A DNA stretch of 64,000 nt from Verrucomicrobia subdivision 3 bacterium UBA693 (GTDB taxonomy: Bacteria > Verrucomicrobiota > Verrucomicrobiia > Limisphaerales > UBA8199), in NCBI GenBank assembly GCA_002298785.1, contig DBMR01000024.1, positions 7,265 to 71,264 on the forward strand, read 5' to 3'. Numbering within the stretch: position 1 is the first letter of the stretch; each line of letters begins with the position of its first letter. The notes under the pieces were generated by a model, which searched no databases, was not told the DNA's origin, and was given only the letters and a program-made list of their open reading frames with translations. Made by a program: the position numbers and the translations under genes. Positions 18,061-27,064 of this stretch are shown piece by piece.

Positions 18061-18093
18061 GAGCCGGCGCGAAGGCCTCCTTCGCGCCGGCTC
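18061..18093. terminator. Strong hairpin between convergent genes, probable two-way terminator
   Basis: GAGCCGGCGCGAAGG and CCTTCGCGCCGGCTC form a perfect 15-bp stem with a 3-base loop. The T-run after it is short on the plus strand (AGTTTAA). It separates the lipoprotein gene from rny, which comes from the other side. Confidence 0.75.
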
Positions 18094-18176
18094 AGTTTAA
18101 GGGGGGTGCGGGCTGCTCCGAGGATTTCGTGCTTCTCGGGCGCTGATAGTTGCCGCTTGAATTCGGAAGCTCCAGG

Positions 18177-19739
18177 TCACTTGGCTACTTCGACGCAGCG
18201 GGTCTCACGAATAACGGTCACTTTGATTTGGCCGGGATACTGCAGCTCGTTTTCCACGCGGTGAGCCAGGTTGCGGGCCAGGGCATAGGCCTGCTCGTCG
18301 TTGATTTCAGTGGGTAGAACAAACACCCGCAACTCGCGGCCAGCCTGCAGGGCGTAGGCCTTATCAACTCCAGGACAGCCGGTCGCAATTTTTTCCAAAT
18401 CCTCGATGCGGCGCAAGTAAGTCGCCATGCTCTCGGAGCGCGCGCCTGGGCGTGAAGCGCTGATGGCATCGGCGGCGCTCACCAGGCCTCCCCAGGGGCC
18501 GATGGCGGGCACGTCGTTGTGATGCGAAGCCACGCCGTTGACCACCGCTTCGGACTCGCCGTAGCGCTTGATAATCTCCGCGCCGGTGATCGCGTGCGGG
18601 CCCTCGATTTCGTGATCCACAGCCTTGCCAATATCGTGCAGCAGACCGGCGCGTTTTGCGATTTGTGGATCAAGGCCCAATTCCGCGGCCATCAGGCTCA
18701 TGAGGTGCGCCACCTCGACCGAATGGTCCAGAATATTTTGTGAATAGCTGCGGCGGAAATGCAGGCGGCCCAGCAGCTTGACAATCTCCGGTTGCATGGG
18801 GGGCAGACCGGCACGGCGCACGGCGTCCTCACCCAACCGCGTAATGGCCTCATTCATTTCCTGGGTGACCAGGGCCACTACTTCCTCGATGCGTGTCGGG
18901 TGAATCCGGCCATCGGCAATTAATCGAACCATCGTCTCCCGCGCGACCTCCCGTCGGACCGGGTCGAAACTGGAAAGCAGAACCGCGCCGGGCGCATCTT
19001 CGATCAAGACCGTTACCCCCGTGGCGGCTTCAAAGGCACGAATGTTCCGGCCTTCGCGTCCGATGATCCGGCCTTTGATTTCATCGCCATTCAAGGGAAT
19101 GCTCGACGTGGTGTTGTCAAAAGTCTGGTTGCCGGCGTAGCGCTGAATCGCCACGGTGATGATTTGCCGGGCCTTTTCCTCGGCGCGTGCCTTGGCCTCG
19201 TCGATGATATGTCGGGCGAGGGTATTGGCGTGGTGCAGGGATTCCTGCTCGACGCGTTTGAGCAAGGCTTCGCGAGCCTGGGCTTCGGTGAGCGCCGCGG
19301 TTTGCTGCAATTGTTCCCGCGCCTGGTTCAGCAATGACTGCGCCTCAACCTCCTGCCGCCCCAAGTCGCTTTGCCGCTGTTTAAGAACTTCCTTTTGTTC
19401 CTGCAGGCTTTTTTCCGTCTCCACGATGCGCTGCAGTTGGGCGTTGATCAAACCCTCCCGCTCGCTCAGCCGCTTTTCGAGCTCGGCGCGTTCCAGGCGC
19501 CGCGCCGTGAAGGAATCCTCAACTTGTTGCCGTAGTTGCAGGGTTTCCTGGCTGGCGGCGATCCGGGCATCGCGGAGAATCACTTCGGCGTCACTTTTGG
19601 CTTTCGACAGGAGGGCTTCAAATTCGAGGGCGCGGACCTTTGACATGCTGCGATCCCGCCACCAGAGCAGCAAATAACAAGACACCGCGCCCATCACCAA
19701 CATCGCGGTTAGTTCCAGTATCTTTAACCAAAAAGTCAT
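18177..19739 (-). CDS. rny: Ribonuclease Y
   Basis: A 520-residue protein: an N-terminal membrane helix (about 8-27), a long coiled coil (about 35-200), a KH domain with GRIIGREGRNIR at 223-234, and an HD domain with H339 (ILDHS) and H368-D369 (LLHDIGK). The C-terminal part is the RNase Y tail. The enzyme is a membrane-bound endoribonuclease that starts mRNA decay. Its start overlaps the stop of fthC by four bases (ATGA), so the two are likely coupled in translation. Length is normal for the family. Confidence 0.96.
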   Translation of the reverse strand: MTFWLKILELTAMLVMGAVSCYLLLWWRDRSMSKVRALEFEALLSKAKSDAEVILRDARIAASQETLQLRQQVEDSFTARRLERAELEKRLSEREGLINAQLQRIVETEKSLQEQKEVLKQRQSDLGRQEVEAQSLLNQAREQLQQTAALTEAQAREALLKRVEQESLHHANTLARHIIDEAKARAEEKARQIITVAIQRYAGNQTFDNTTSSIPLNGDEIKGRIIGREGRNIRAFEAATGVTVLIEDAPGAVLLSSFDPVRREVARETMVRLIADGRIHPTRIEEVVALVTQEMNEAITRLGEDAVRRAGLPPMQPEIVKLLGRLHFRRSYSQNILDHSVEVAHLMSLMAAELGLDPQIAKRAGLLHDIGKAVDHEIEGPHAITGAEIIKRYGESEAVVNGVASHHNDVPAIGPWGGLVSAADAISASRPGARSESMATYLRRIEDLEKIATGCPGVDKAYALQAGRELRVFVLPTEINDEQAYALARNLAHRVENELQYPGQIKVTVIRETRCVEVAK

Positions 19740-20350
19740 GCCACAACCCCGCCCGATTCATTCACCCAGATCCAGCGCGTGGGCGTCAAAATGCAAGTCA
19801 ACTGTTCATCGTGCGGCTCCGTAGGAATGTGGCTCACCAATTGTTCGTCAAAAGCCACGCCGCATTTAATCGCGTGAAGGCCCGCCAGGAGTCGGTCATA
19901 AAAACCTTTACCCCGACCGAGGCGGTGCCCCTGCGAATCAAAGCCTACTCCAGGCACGAGGATCAAGTCCAGTCGGTTTAGTTCCAAATCGGGGCAGTGC
20001 GCTCCCGGTTCGCGGATTCCGTACATTCCCGGAACCAGGTCTTCTTCCAGCACTTTCACTTCCCGATAAACATAGCCGGTCGTTTTGGAATCGAAGCAAG
20101 GTAATGCCGCCGTTTTGCCCTGGCCCAGCGCCAGTCGGATCCATGGCCAGAGATCCAGTTCGTCCGGGAGCGGCGCGAAAAAGGCCACGGTCTTCGCGGA
20201 CTGCCACGCCTTCTGAGCGGTAAGCAGCCCCAGCGCGCGGGCGGAAGCCGCTTGCCGCTGCTCGCTGTCGATCTGGCGCAGGCGGGTTCGAATCTCGGAC
20301 CGCAGCGCCGCCTTCCGCTCTTCCATGGCTGGATCAGTGCGGCGGTTCAT
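19736..20350 (-). CDS. fthC: 5-formyltetrahydrofolate cyclo-ligase
   Basis: A 204-residue protein from the ATG at 20350; an ATG at 20326 is equally possible and would leave no overlap with rarA. The family core is clear: FFAPLPDELDLWPWI, the KVLEEDLVPGMYGIREP region and the LVPGVGFDSQGHRLGRGKGFYDR motif that holds the ATP and magnesium site. It converts 5-formyl-THF to 5,10-methenyl-THF with ATP. It lies between rarA (17-base overlap with the chosen start) and rny (4-base overlap). In many bacteria this gene sits next to the 6S RNA gene, and a 6S-like RNA is found upstream of rarA here. Confidence 0.93.
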   Translation of the reverse strand: MNRRTDPAMEERKAALRSEIRTRLRQIDSEQRQAASARALGLLTAQKAWQSAKTVAFFAPLPDELDLWPWIRLALGQGKTAALPCFDSKTTGYVYREVKVLEEDLVPGMYGIREPGAHCPDLELNRLDLILVPGVGFDSQGHRLGRGKGFYDRLLAGLHAIKCGVAFDEQLVSHIPTEPHDEQLTCILTPTRWIWVNESGGVVA

Positions 20351-21734
20351 TTTTGCTGGACGGGTCGGTGGCACTGCGGCGCAGTTGCTGCATTTGTTCG
20401 CGCCAAATCATCAAGCGGGCTTTGATCTTCTTTTCCACGCCTTGCTCGGTGGGTTCGTAATAGCGGCGTTCCGCTCCGAGATAGTCCTGCGCCACGAAAT
20501 GGCCCGGGTGATCGTGGGCGTATTGGTAGCCTTCCCCATGACCCAGGCGTTTGGCGCCGACGTAGGATCCATCCCGCAGATGCTCCGGCACCGCCAACGT
20601 GCGGCCAGAGGCAACATCCGCCAGCGCCGCATCGATCGATTGGACGACGGTGTTGCTTTTGGCAGCCGTGGCGATGTAAATCGTGGCTTCGGCCAGGGGG
20701 ATGCGCGCTTCCGGCCATCCGACAAATTCCGCCGCCTGGCAGGCCGCCTGGGCGAGCACCAGGGCCATGGGATCTGCCAACCCGACGTCTTCCGCGGCAT
20801 GGATCACCAGGCGCCGCGCAATGAAGCGCGGATCTTCGCCCGCATGGATCATCTTCGCCAGCCAGTAGAGCGCCGCATCCGGATCGCTGCCGCGCATCGA
20901 CTTGATAAACGCGGAGATGGTGTCGTAATGCGCATCTTCACTATCATAGACCACCGCCTTCTTTTGGATGCTCTGTTCGGCCACCGCGAGGGTCAGGTGG
21001 ATTTCTCCCGAGGGCAGGGGATCGGTGGTCAGCGCGGCGATTTCCAGCGCGTTCAGTCCTTTGCGCGCGTCGCCGTCGGCGACCTTTGCCAGGTGTTTCA
21101 ACGCGGTTTCCTCAGCGCGAATCTTTAGATAACCCAGTCCGCGCTCGGGATCCTCAAGAGCCCGGCGCAACAACCCGAGCAGTTCCTCCTCGCTTAGCGG
21201 GCGCAATTCGAAAATTTGTGACCGCGACACCAGCGGGGAATTGACGAAAAAGAACGGGTTGTGAGTGGTAGCCCCAATCAGCCGCACCACTCCGCCTTCC
21301 ACATCGGGCAATAACACGTCCTGCTGCGCTTTGTTGAAGCGATGGATTTCATCCACGAAAAGGATGGTGGATTGGCCGGTGTTGGCCAGGCGGTTGGCGG
21401 CGGTGGCGAGCACCCGGCGCATGTCGGTGACGTTGGATTCCACGCCGCTGAGCCGTTCGAAACGGCTGCGCGTTTGCAGGGCGATGATATGGGCCAGGCT
21501 GGTCTTGCCGGTGCCGGGAGGTCCGTAAAATATCAGCGATTGAATGCGGTCGGCTTCGATCGCGCGGCGCAGGAGTTGACCGGGCCCGAGAATGTGCGAT
21601 TGGCCGACATACTCGGAGAGGTTGCGGGGGCGCAGGCGTGCGGCCAGGGGAGCGTGCGAAGGACCGTGAGCGGCCGCAGGAGCAGCGCTGGCTTCCTGCG
21701 CCGCGGGCCCCGGAAATAGCTCATGCTGCGCCAT
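20334..21734 (-). CDS. rarA: Replication-associated recombination protein A (MgsA/RarA AAA+ ATPase)
   Basis: A 466-residue protein with Walker A GPPGTGKT at 71-78 and Walker B LFVDEIHRF near 125-133, sensor 1 IGATTHNP and the C-terminal clamp-loader-like and tetramer domains, ending in a region with GYQYAHDHPGHFVAQDYLG typical of RarA. It acts at stalled replication forks. The N-terminus carries an unusual Ala/Pro-rich stretch (about 8-30) before the conserved LAARLRPRNLSEYVGQ start. First gene of the rarA-fthC-rny run. Confidence 0.95.
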   Translation of the reverse strand: MAQHELFPGPAAQEASAAPAAAHGPSHAPLAARLRPRNLSEYVGQSHILGPGQLLRRAIEADRIQSLIFYGPPGTGKTSLAHIIALQTRSRFERLSGVESNVTDMRRVLATAANRLANTGQSTILFVDEIHRFNKAQQDVLLPDVEGGVVRLIGATTHNPFFFVNSPLVSRSQIFELRPLSEEELLGLLRRALEDPERGLGYLKIRAEETALKHLAKVADGDARKGLNALEIAALTTDPLPSGEIHLTLAVAEQSIQKKAVVYDSEDAHYDTISAFIKSMRGSDPDAALYWLAKMIHAGEDPRFIARRLVIHAAEDVGLADPMALVLAQAACQAAEFVGWPEARIPLAEATIYIATAAKSNTVVQSIDAALADVASGRTLAVPEHLRDGSYVGAKRLGHGEGYQYAHDHPGHFVAQDYLGAERRYYEPTEQGVEKKIKARLMIWREQMQQLRRSATDPSSKNEPPH

Positions 21735-21799
21735 GCGTGAAGAGTAGCACTCTCCTCCGACCGCCCAAACAAAAAACCCCGCCAGTGCCGTGTATAACA

Positions 21800-21932
21800 G
21801 TTCCTTTGAACTTGTTAGAAACAGGTGGGACCCACCACGCTGCTTTCGACTTCCAGTTAAGGCCTGTCGGCCACAGACACGGTTTAAGTCCCTTGGTTAC
21901 TCACTTACGGTTCAAGGACATAGTTTCTAATC
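21800..21932 (-). ncRNA. ssrS: 6S RNA candidate
   Basis: A structured non-coding stretch lies just upstream of rarA on the same strand. A closing stem forms between TCCTTTGAAC (21802-21811) and GTTCAAGGA (21910-21918), and the apical part has a 6-bp GTCTGT/ACAGGC hairpin. Between them further short helices (GACTT/AAGTC) and a GGTGG/CCACC hairpin give a rod with a central open region, the outline of 6S RNA. Context supports this: 6S RNA genes are commonly beside fthC or rarA. On the minus strand TATGCT upstream could be a -10. The core, about 120-135 bases, is short for 6S and the exact ends are not fixed. Not 4.5S: its conserved loop is absent. Confidence 0.42.
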
Positions 21933-22150
21933 ACGAGCATAGGCAGGGTAAATTCAAAAATTCACGCTGCAAAACTCCTGGCAAAGAACGCGCGCGCTTT
22001 CACGCAGCGATGTTTTTATTATCAGGTTTTTCCGCCAATTCTCAAGCCAAAAAATTCAGTCGCGCGATTGTCACGTCGGCCGGCTTCGCTCGTGAGGGAG
22101 GATCGGTGATGGATTTGCTTTTGCTTTGGATGTGGTCCAGACTTCCGCCC
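21933..22150. other. Intergenic sequence upstream of the amidotransferase gene
   Basis: AT-richer than its surroundings, with no gene supported. It carries the possible 6S promoter on the minus strand and the upstream region of asnB on the plus strand. The long frame that runs through it into asnB has no family features before 22151. Confidence 0.4.
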
Positions 22151-24064
22151 ATGTGCGGCTTTGCCGGATTCCATGCTCCCCGCGGCCTTTCGGAAAATGC
22201 CCTGACCCTGGCGCGACAAATGGGTGAGCAACTCCGGCACCGTGGCCCGAACGATTCCGGAGAATGGCTCGACCCGGTGGTGGCCACGGCGCTGGCCTTT
22301 CGACGATTGTCCATCCTTGATCTGAGCCGATTTGGTCATCAGCCCATGGTGACTGCGGATGGCCGGTTCGCACTCATGATGAATGGGGAGATTTACAATC
22401 ACGCGGGCCTCCGCACCGAGTTGGAGCGCCTGGGGCATGCCTTTTGCGGCCACTCCGACACGGAAGTTTTGTTGCAGGGGATCGTCGCCTGGGGACTGGA
22501 GGCCACGCTGCAACGGTGCGTGGGAATGTATGCCGTGGCCCTGGTGGATACGCAGGAACGTCTGCTCCTGCTGGCCCGGGATCGCCTCGGCGAAAAGCCG
22601 CTGTATTACGGTTGGAGCAACCATCATTTTTTCTTCGGCTCCGAGATTGCCGCGTTTCGACCGCACCCGGCTTTTGCGCGAGAGGTTGACCGGGGTGCGC
22701 TGGGATTATATCTGCGCTACGGCTATGTACCATCGCCGCATTGCATCCTGGCCGGATTTCGTAAATTGGCCCCGGGCTGCATCCTGGCCCTGGCCTTGGA
22801 TGGCAGCGCGACTCCGGGCGCGGAGAAGCTTCGACGTTACTGGTCCCTGCCCAAACCAGACGAGGATGGGTCCTTTCGAGGTACGCCGGAGGAATACGCA
22901 GACGGATTGGAGGACCTGCTGCGCAAAACCATCCGGATGCAGATGGTTGCGGACGTACCCGTGGGTGCTTTTCTCTCCGGTGGCATTGATTCTTCCACCA
23001 TCGTCGCGCTGATGCAAGCCCAGGGGAACAGGCCGGTAAAGACTTTCAGTATCGGCTTTCCGGACGCTCGCCTCGACGAATCGGCGCACGCGGAGCGAAT
23101 CGCAAAGCACCTCGGCACCGATCATCAGACCTGGCGCTTTGAAGATTCAGAAGTGCTGAGCCTGACGGAGAAAGTTTCACAGGCGTACTCGGAGCCGTTT
23201 GCGGACGATTCGCAATTGCCCACGCTCGCGCTCTCGAGGCTCGCGGCCCAACAGGTGACGGTTTCTCTTTCCGGAGATGGTGGAGATGAATTGTTCCACG
23301 GTTATGGCCGATACGCGCAATCATTTCGCCGCTGGCAAGAGATGCGACGATTCCCCGGCCTCCACGCAGGCTGGTCGTGCGCGATCAACACCGCTGCGGC
23401 AGGTGTGAAATTGCTCCCGGATTCACCACCAAAACGGAGATGGCTCAGCCTTTTGGGCAAGGGGCGCGAGCAATGGCTGGCAAAAGATCTGGCCGCTTAT
23501 TATCGTCACCGTGTTTCCGTGGTAAAAAACCCCGATCTGTTCCTGGCCAGGCCGGAAGCGGGCCGGGAATGTTTTGATGACGTTGGCCCCGTCAGCGCGC
23601 CTCAAGAGACTGTCTCCTGGCTGGCATATCTGGATGAGCAAACCTACCTGCCGGACCATGTTTTGGTCAAAGTGGACCGGGCGGCCATGGCCTACAGCCT
23701 TGAGACTCGTATTCCACTCCTGGATCACCGCATCGTCGAGTATGCAGCGAAAGTCTCGCACCAGGTTAAGCACTTTCAGGGTAAACCCAAGTGGCCACTG
23801 CGCCGACTCCTCCATAAGCGCGTACCGGTGGAACTTTGGGAGCGTCCCAAAATGGGCTTTGGCACTCCGATGGGCCGGTGGCTGTGCGGGCCGCTACGCG
23901 ACTGGGCGGAGGCCCAACTGGCCCCGGAGCGATTACGTCGGGAGGGCTTTTTCGACTGCGAAGAGCTGCGCCGCTGTTGGACGGAGCATCAACAGGGAAA
24001 GCGCAACCGCGCCTCGTTACTCTGGCATGTGCTGGTTTTCCAGGCCTGGTTCCTGGCGTTTTGA
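22151..24064 (+). CDS. asnB: Asparagine synthetase B-type amidotransferase
   Basis: A 637-residue protein. The ATG at 22151 is chosen because the next codon is the nucleophile Cys2 (MCGFAGFHAP) that must be exposed after Met removal. The N-terminal class II glutamine amidotransferase domain (about 1-200, with RHRGPND and NGEIYNH) releases ammonia; the C-terminal synthetase domain has SGGIDSS at 276-282 and SLSGDGGDELFHGYGRY. Members act either in asparagine synthesis or, in similar form, in modification of surface polysaccharides or peptides. No polysaccharide genes lie beside it, so the asparagine role is the simplest reading. Confidence 0.9.
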   Translation: MCGFAGFHAPRGLSENALTLARQMGEQLRHRGPNDSGEWLDPVVATALAFRRLSILDLSRFGHQPMVTADGRFALMMNGEIYNHAGLRTELERLGHAFCGHSDTEVLLQGIVAWGLEATLQRCVGMYAVALVDTQERLLLLARDRLGEKPLYYGWSNHHFFFGSEIAAFRPHPAFAREVDRGALGLYLRYGYVPSPHCILAGFRKLAPGCILALALDGSATPGAEKLRRYWSLPKPDEDGSFRGTPEEYADGLEDLLRKTIRMQMVADVPVGAFLSGGIDSSTIVALMQAQGNRPVKTFSIGFPDARLDESAHAERIAKHLGTDHQTWRFEDSEVLSLTEKVSQAYSEPFADDSQLPTLALSRLAAQQVTVSLSGDGGDELFHGYGRYAQSFRRWQEMRRFPGLHAGWSCAINTAAAGVKLLPDSPPKRRWLSLLGKGREQWLAKDLAAYYRHRVSVVKNPDLFLARPEAGRECFDDVGPVSAPQETVSWLAYLDEQTYLPDHVLVKVDRAAMAYSLETRIPLLDHRIVEYAAKVSHQVKHFQGKPKWPLRRLLHKRVPVELWERPKMGFGTPMGRWLCGPLRDWAEAQLAPERLRREGFFDCEELRRCWTEHQQGKRNRASLLWHVLVFQAWFLAF

Positions 24065-24129
24065 CGTTGGATGAGATACCGGGCTGCTTGCGTTTGTAAA
24101 AATGTGGTGTCTATTAATGCATTGACGTG

Positions 24130-24474
24130 ATGTGTCGCACACCAGGCACGCATGAGCGCTACCGTGGCCGGAGTTTCGTCGCGGTGGTGATGCTTTTGCT
24201 TTGGGTCGGGACGTTCGTCCTGGCGTCGTCGCCCCAGCTCCACCGACTACTGCACACGGACTCCGGGGATGCCTCGCATTATTGTCTCATCACACAGATT
24301 CAGCAGCATCCCCTGGTGGCGGGCGGGATCGCCACCGTGGTGCCGGCGGCCCCAACAGCCTGTGCTGAATTTACTTTCGGCCGTCAGCTTCCCTTTGCTT
24401 CCGTATTCGATTATCGATTCGCTCCCAGTCGAGCTCCTCCATTGGCCGTTCTGACAACCACGGCTGCCAGTTGA
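24130..24474 (+). CDS. Small secreted or membrane protein of the metal-uptake cluster
   Basis: A 114-residue frame starting at the ATG at 24130 (an in-frame GTG lies one codon earlier). It has a basic start, one hydrophobic helix (about 16-32), then a His/Asp/Cys-bearing segment, SPQLHRLLHTDSGDASHYC, which could bind metal. I do not recognise a defined family; short proteins with such HC-rich segments occur near metal transporters. It stands first in a same-strand run with an outer-membrane protein and a zinc-type ABC transporter, with about 120 bases to the next gene. Upstream is an AT-rich stretch with the palindrome AATGCATT. Confidence 0.55.
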   Translation: MCRTPGTHERYRGRSFVAVVMLLLWVGTFVLASSPQLHRLLHTDSGDASHYCLITQIQQHPLVAGGIATVVPAAPTACAEFTFGRQLPFASVFDYRFAPSRAPPLAVLTTTAAS

Positions 24475-24594
24475 GAGACGGGCTGATCGACTCCCGGCCC
24501 CTGGCTTTCAACTTGCCGCCCCAGGACGTTTCCAAGTTTAGGAGTCGGAATCCTTGCCGGGCGCGGCTTGCGCTCGCGTTTGAAGAGACAAGTA

Positions 24595-26025
24595 ATGAAG
24601 CTGAATCAATTCTTTGGGTGGACGGCCACCCTCTGCCTGGGCGTGATTTGCGCCCAGGCTCAGGATACCAACGAAGCGGCCCTGCTACGACAACAGTTGC
24701 AGTCAATGCAGGAGAAGTTCGAGAAGCAACAACAGGAGATGCGCGACAATTTCGAGCGCTTGATGCTGCAGCAGCAGGCCCAGATCGATGCCCTGCGTCA
24801 GCAAATCTCCGCCATGCAAACCAACGGGCCTAGCCTGGCTGCCACGACCAACCCCGCTCCCGTCGTGGCCGTCACGACCAACACCGTTCCTGCCGGACCC
24901 TCGACGGAAGAGGTCGACGAGTTGAAACAGCGGGTCGAGGAGTTAACCACCGCTTCCAAGCGGACTTTTATCAGCCAAATGAACCCCGGAATCGGGTTTG
25001 TGATGGATTCGATTTTCTCCTACACCAGCCGCGGTAATGACGCGACCGGACAGGATCGTCCGGGTGGATTCGACGCCTTTTTGCGAACCGCGGAGTTGAG
25101 TCTGGAGGCATCGGTGGATCCCTTCGCCCGGCTGTATGGCGTGATTGCGGGATCGGCGGATGCCCGGACTGGGGAAACCGCTCTGGGGGTGGAAGAGGCG
25201 GCGGTGGTGACCACTTCGCTGCCCTGGCATCTCACCGTCCAAGGAGGGCGGTTCTTCGGGGAGTTTGGACGCTTCTCCTACCTGCACGATCATGACCTGC
25301 CTTTTGTTTACCGTCCACTGGTCCTGGACCGTTACATCGGTGGCGAATCGCGGACGGACGGCTTGCAGGTGAATTATCTCCTTCCCACCGAGCACTACTT
25401 TAGCCTCACGGCGGGCGTGGGTAACGGTTTCGGTGCCGAAGCTGGACCGACTCCGCCCACCGGTTACCGGAGTTTGAGCGGAATTAATTATTTCGGGCGA
25501 TTTTCAACGTACTTCGATCTTTCGCCCAACTTAAACCTGGAAACCGGCATCTCCGGTTTGGCCAACTCGCGGGCCGATGGCGCTTTTGGCGACCCGGTCG
25601 CGCGTGACCGCTATATTGGCGGGGCGGACATTACGCTGCGCTACCAACCTCTGGGCAGCAATATTCGCGAGGGCTATGTCTGGGGTACCGAAGTGTTGGT
25701 GAACTCCGCGAACTTCGAGACCATGCCTGGAATGTTCACCCGCGAGAACGCCGTGGGTGTTTATTCGTATTTCGAGAAAAAGCTAAGTCGTCAGTTCAAG
25801 GCCGGATTTCTGTTCGACTGGTTGCAGAATCCCTCGAATCCGCGCGAGGAGACCTACCGCTACTCGCCTTACGTCACTTGGAATCCAAGCGAATTTCAGT
25901 TCTTGCGCCTGCAATACAGTCACACGGAACCGAGAGGCGAAGGCAGCCCGCAAAACTCCGATGCGATCTACCTGCAGTGGGACGCGATCATTGGGCGTCA
26001 TGTACACGGGTTCAAACAGCGGTGA
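24595..26025 (+). CDS. Outer-membrane beta-barrel (porin-like) protein with coiled-coil N-terminus
   Basis: A 476-residue protein from the ATG at 24595. Signal peptide (about 1-22, ending in CAQAQ), then a Q/E-rich coiled coil (about 28-75), a Thr/Pro linker, a second short coil (about 102-122) and a long region of alternating residues with aromatic-rich strands (about 125-476) such as FGRFSTYFDLSPNLNLETG. The pattern is that of a trimeric-type porin with a stalk. Being immediately upstream of the metal-binding protein gene (24 bases), it may let metal or metallophore across the outer membrane; this is inferred from the position alone. Confidence 0.75.
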   Translation: MKLNQFFGWTATLCLGVICAQAQDTNEAALLRQQLQSMQEKFEKQQQEMRDNFERLMLQQQAQIDALRQQISAMQTNGPSLAATTNPAPVVAVTTNTVPAGPSTEEVDELKQRVEELTTASKRTFISQMNPGIGFVMDSIFSYTSRGNDATGQDRPGGFDAFLRTAELSLEASVDPFARLYGVIAGSADARTGETALGVEEAAVVTTSLPWHLTVQGGRFFGEFGRFSYLHDHDLPFVYRPLVLDRYIGGESRTDGLQVNYLLPTEHYFSLTAGVGNGFGAEAGPTPPTGYRSLSGINYFGRFSTYFDLSPNLNLETGISGLANSRADGAFGDPVARDRYIGGADITLRYQPLGSNIREGYVWGTEVLVNSANFETMPGMFTRENAVGVYSYFEKKLSRQFKAGFLFDWLQNPSNPREETYRYSPYVTWNPSEFQFLRLQYSHTEPRGEGSPQNSDAIYLQWDAIIGRHVHGFKQR

Positions 26026-26049
26026 AGCCTCGTCCGAGAAAGCAAATTT

Positions 26050-26988
26050 ATGAAACTTAAATTATGGTTATTCACCTCGGCCATCGTCTTGACGTTGGCG
26101 GGACCGCAGCCGGCTTGGGCCGCCAAAAAGATTCGCATCATCACCACCCTGCCGGAATTGGCGGAGTTCACCCGCGCGATTGGAGGAGAGTTGGTGGAGG
26201 TTGAGAGCCTGGCCACGGGCGTGGAGGACCCTCATGGGGTGCCGATGAAGCCCAGCTTTGTTCCCAAGCTCAGCCGGGCCGACGCCGTGGTGGTGCAGGG
26301 GTTGGAACTGGAGCACGCCTTCATGCCGGGCCTGATCGACGCTTGCAAGAACCCCAAGATCCAGGCAGGCAAGCCCGGGTATATCGACTGTTCGGTCCAC
26401 GTCCCACCGCTCGAGGTTCCCAAGAGCTTGAGCCGCACCGAAGGTGAAATCCACCCGAATGGAAATCCGCACTACAACCTGGACCCGGTGCTCGGCAAAA
26501 TGGCCGTGCAGACGATTTGCGAGGGCCTGGTGCAAAACTTCCCGGAACATGAGGCCGAGTTTAAGGCCGGACGGGATGCTTACCTGGCGAAATTGGATCA
26601 AAAGATAGCCGAGTGGAAGGATTTGGCCGGGCCATTGAAAGGAGTGAAGTTCATTTCCTACCACAACGAGTGGGTCTACTTTAATCATCGGTATGGCCTG
26701 ATTTACCTGGGAACCATCGAGCTGCGTCATGGGATTGAGCCGACGGCCAGGCATGTGGCCGACACCATCGCGCTGATGAAAACCGAGCATTGCCACATCG
26801 TGGTGCGCGAGCCCCAATTCAGCGACCGGGTGCCAAACCAGATCGCAGCTCAGACCGGGGCGAGCCTCGTCAAGCTTCCCATCATGGTGGGCGGTGTGCC
26901 CGAGGTGAAGACCTACTTCGAGTTGATCGATTACAACCTCAAGGCGCTGCTGGCAGCGGCAAAGGAATCAACCCCGGCCACACAATGA
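26050..26988 (+). CDS. Metal ABC transporter substrate-binding protein, ZnuA/TroA family
   Basis: A 312-residue protein with a signal peptide (about 1-24, ending in AWA). Metal-binding histidines are visible in DPHGVPMKPS, HPNGNPHYNLDP and SYHNEW, as in the cluster A-I (TroA/ZnuA) proteins; the long His-rich loop of typical high-affinity ZnuA is missing. It captures a divalent metal in the periplasm and passes it to the permease encoded two genes on. Zinc is most likely, manganese possible. There are 76 bases to the ATPase gene. Confidence 0.9.
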   Translation: MKLKLWLFTSAIVLTLAGPQPAWAAKKIRIITTLPELAEFTRAIGGELVEVESLATGVEDPHGVPMKPSFVPKLSRADAVVVQGLELEHAFMPGLIDACKNPKIQAGKPGYIDCSVHVPPLEVPKSLSRTEGEIHPNGNPHYNLDPVLGKMAVQTICEGLVQNFPEHEAEFKAGRDAYLAKLDQKIAEWKDLAGPLKGVKFISYHNEWVYFNHRYGLIYLGTIELRHGIEPTARHVADTIALMKTEHCHIVVREPQFSDRVPNQIAAQTGASLVKLPIMVGGVPEVKTYFELIDYNLKALLAAAKESTPATQ

Positions 26989-27064
26989 AGAGTCAGTCCT
27001 GGCGCTGCGCGGACACGATTGCCGACAGAGTTCCGGGACAGTTTTGGACATCAAAGCAGTAGCC

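Noticed and set aside
20325..21128. 267-residue open frame antisense to rarA
   Set aside because: Shadow; rarA motifs lie on the other strand.
21800..21932. SRP (4.5S) RNA
   Set aside because: A GGAAG...AGCAGC-like stretch exists, but the conserved SRP loop and its pairing are not present.
24065..24129. Zur box upstream of the metal cluster
   Set aside because: Only an 8-base AATGCATT palindrome is present; no match to known Zur consensus.
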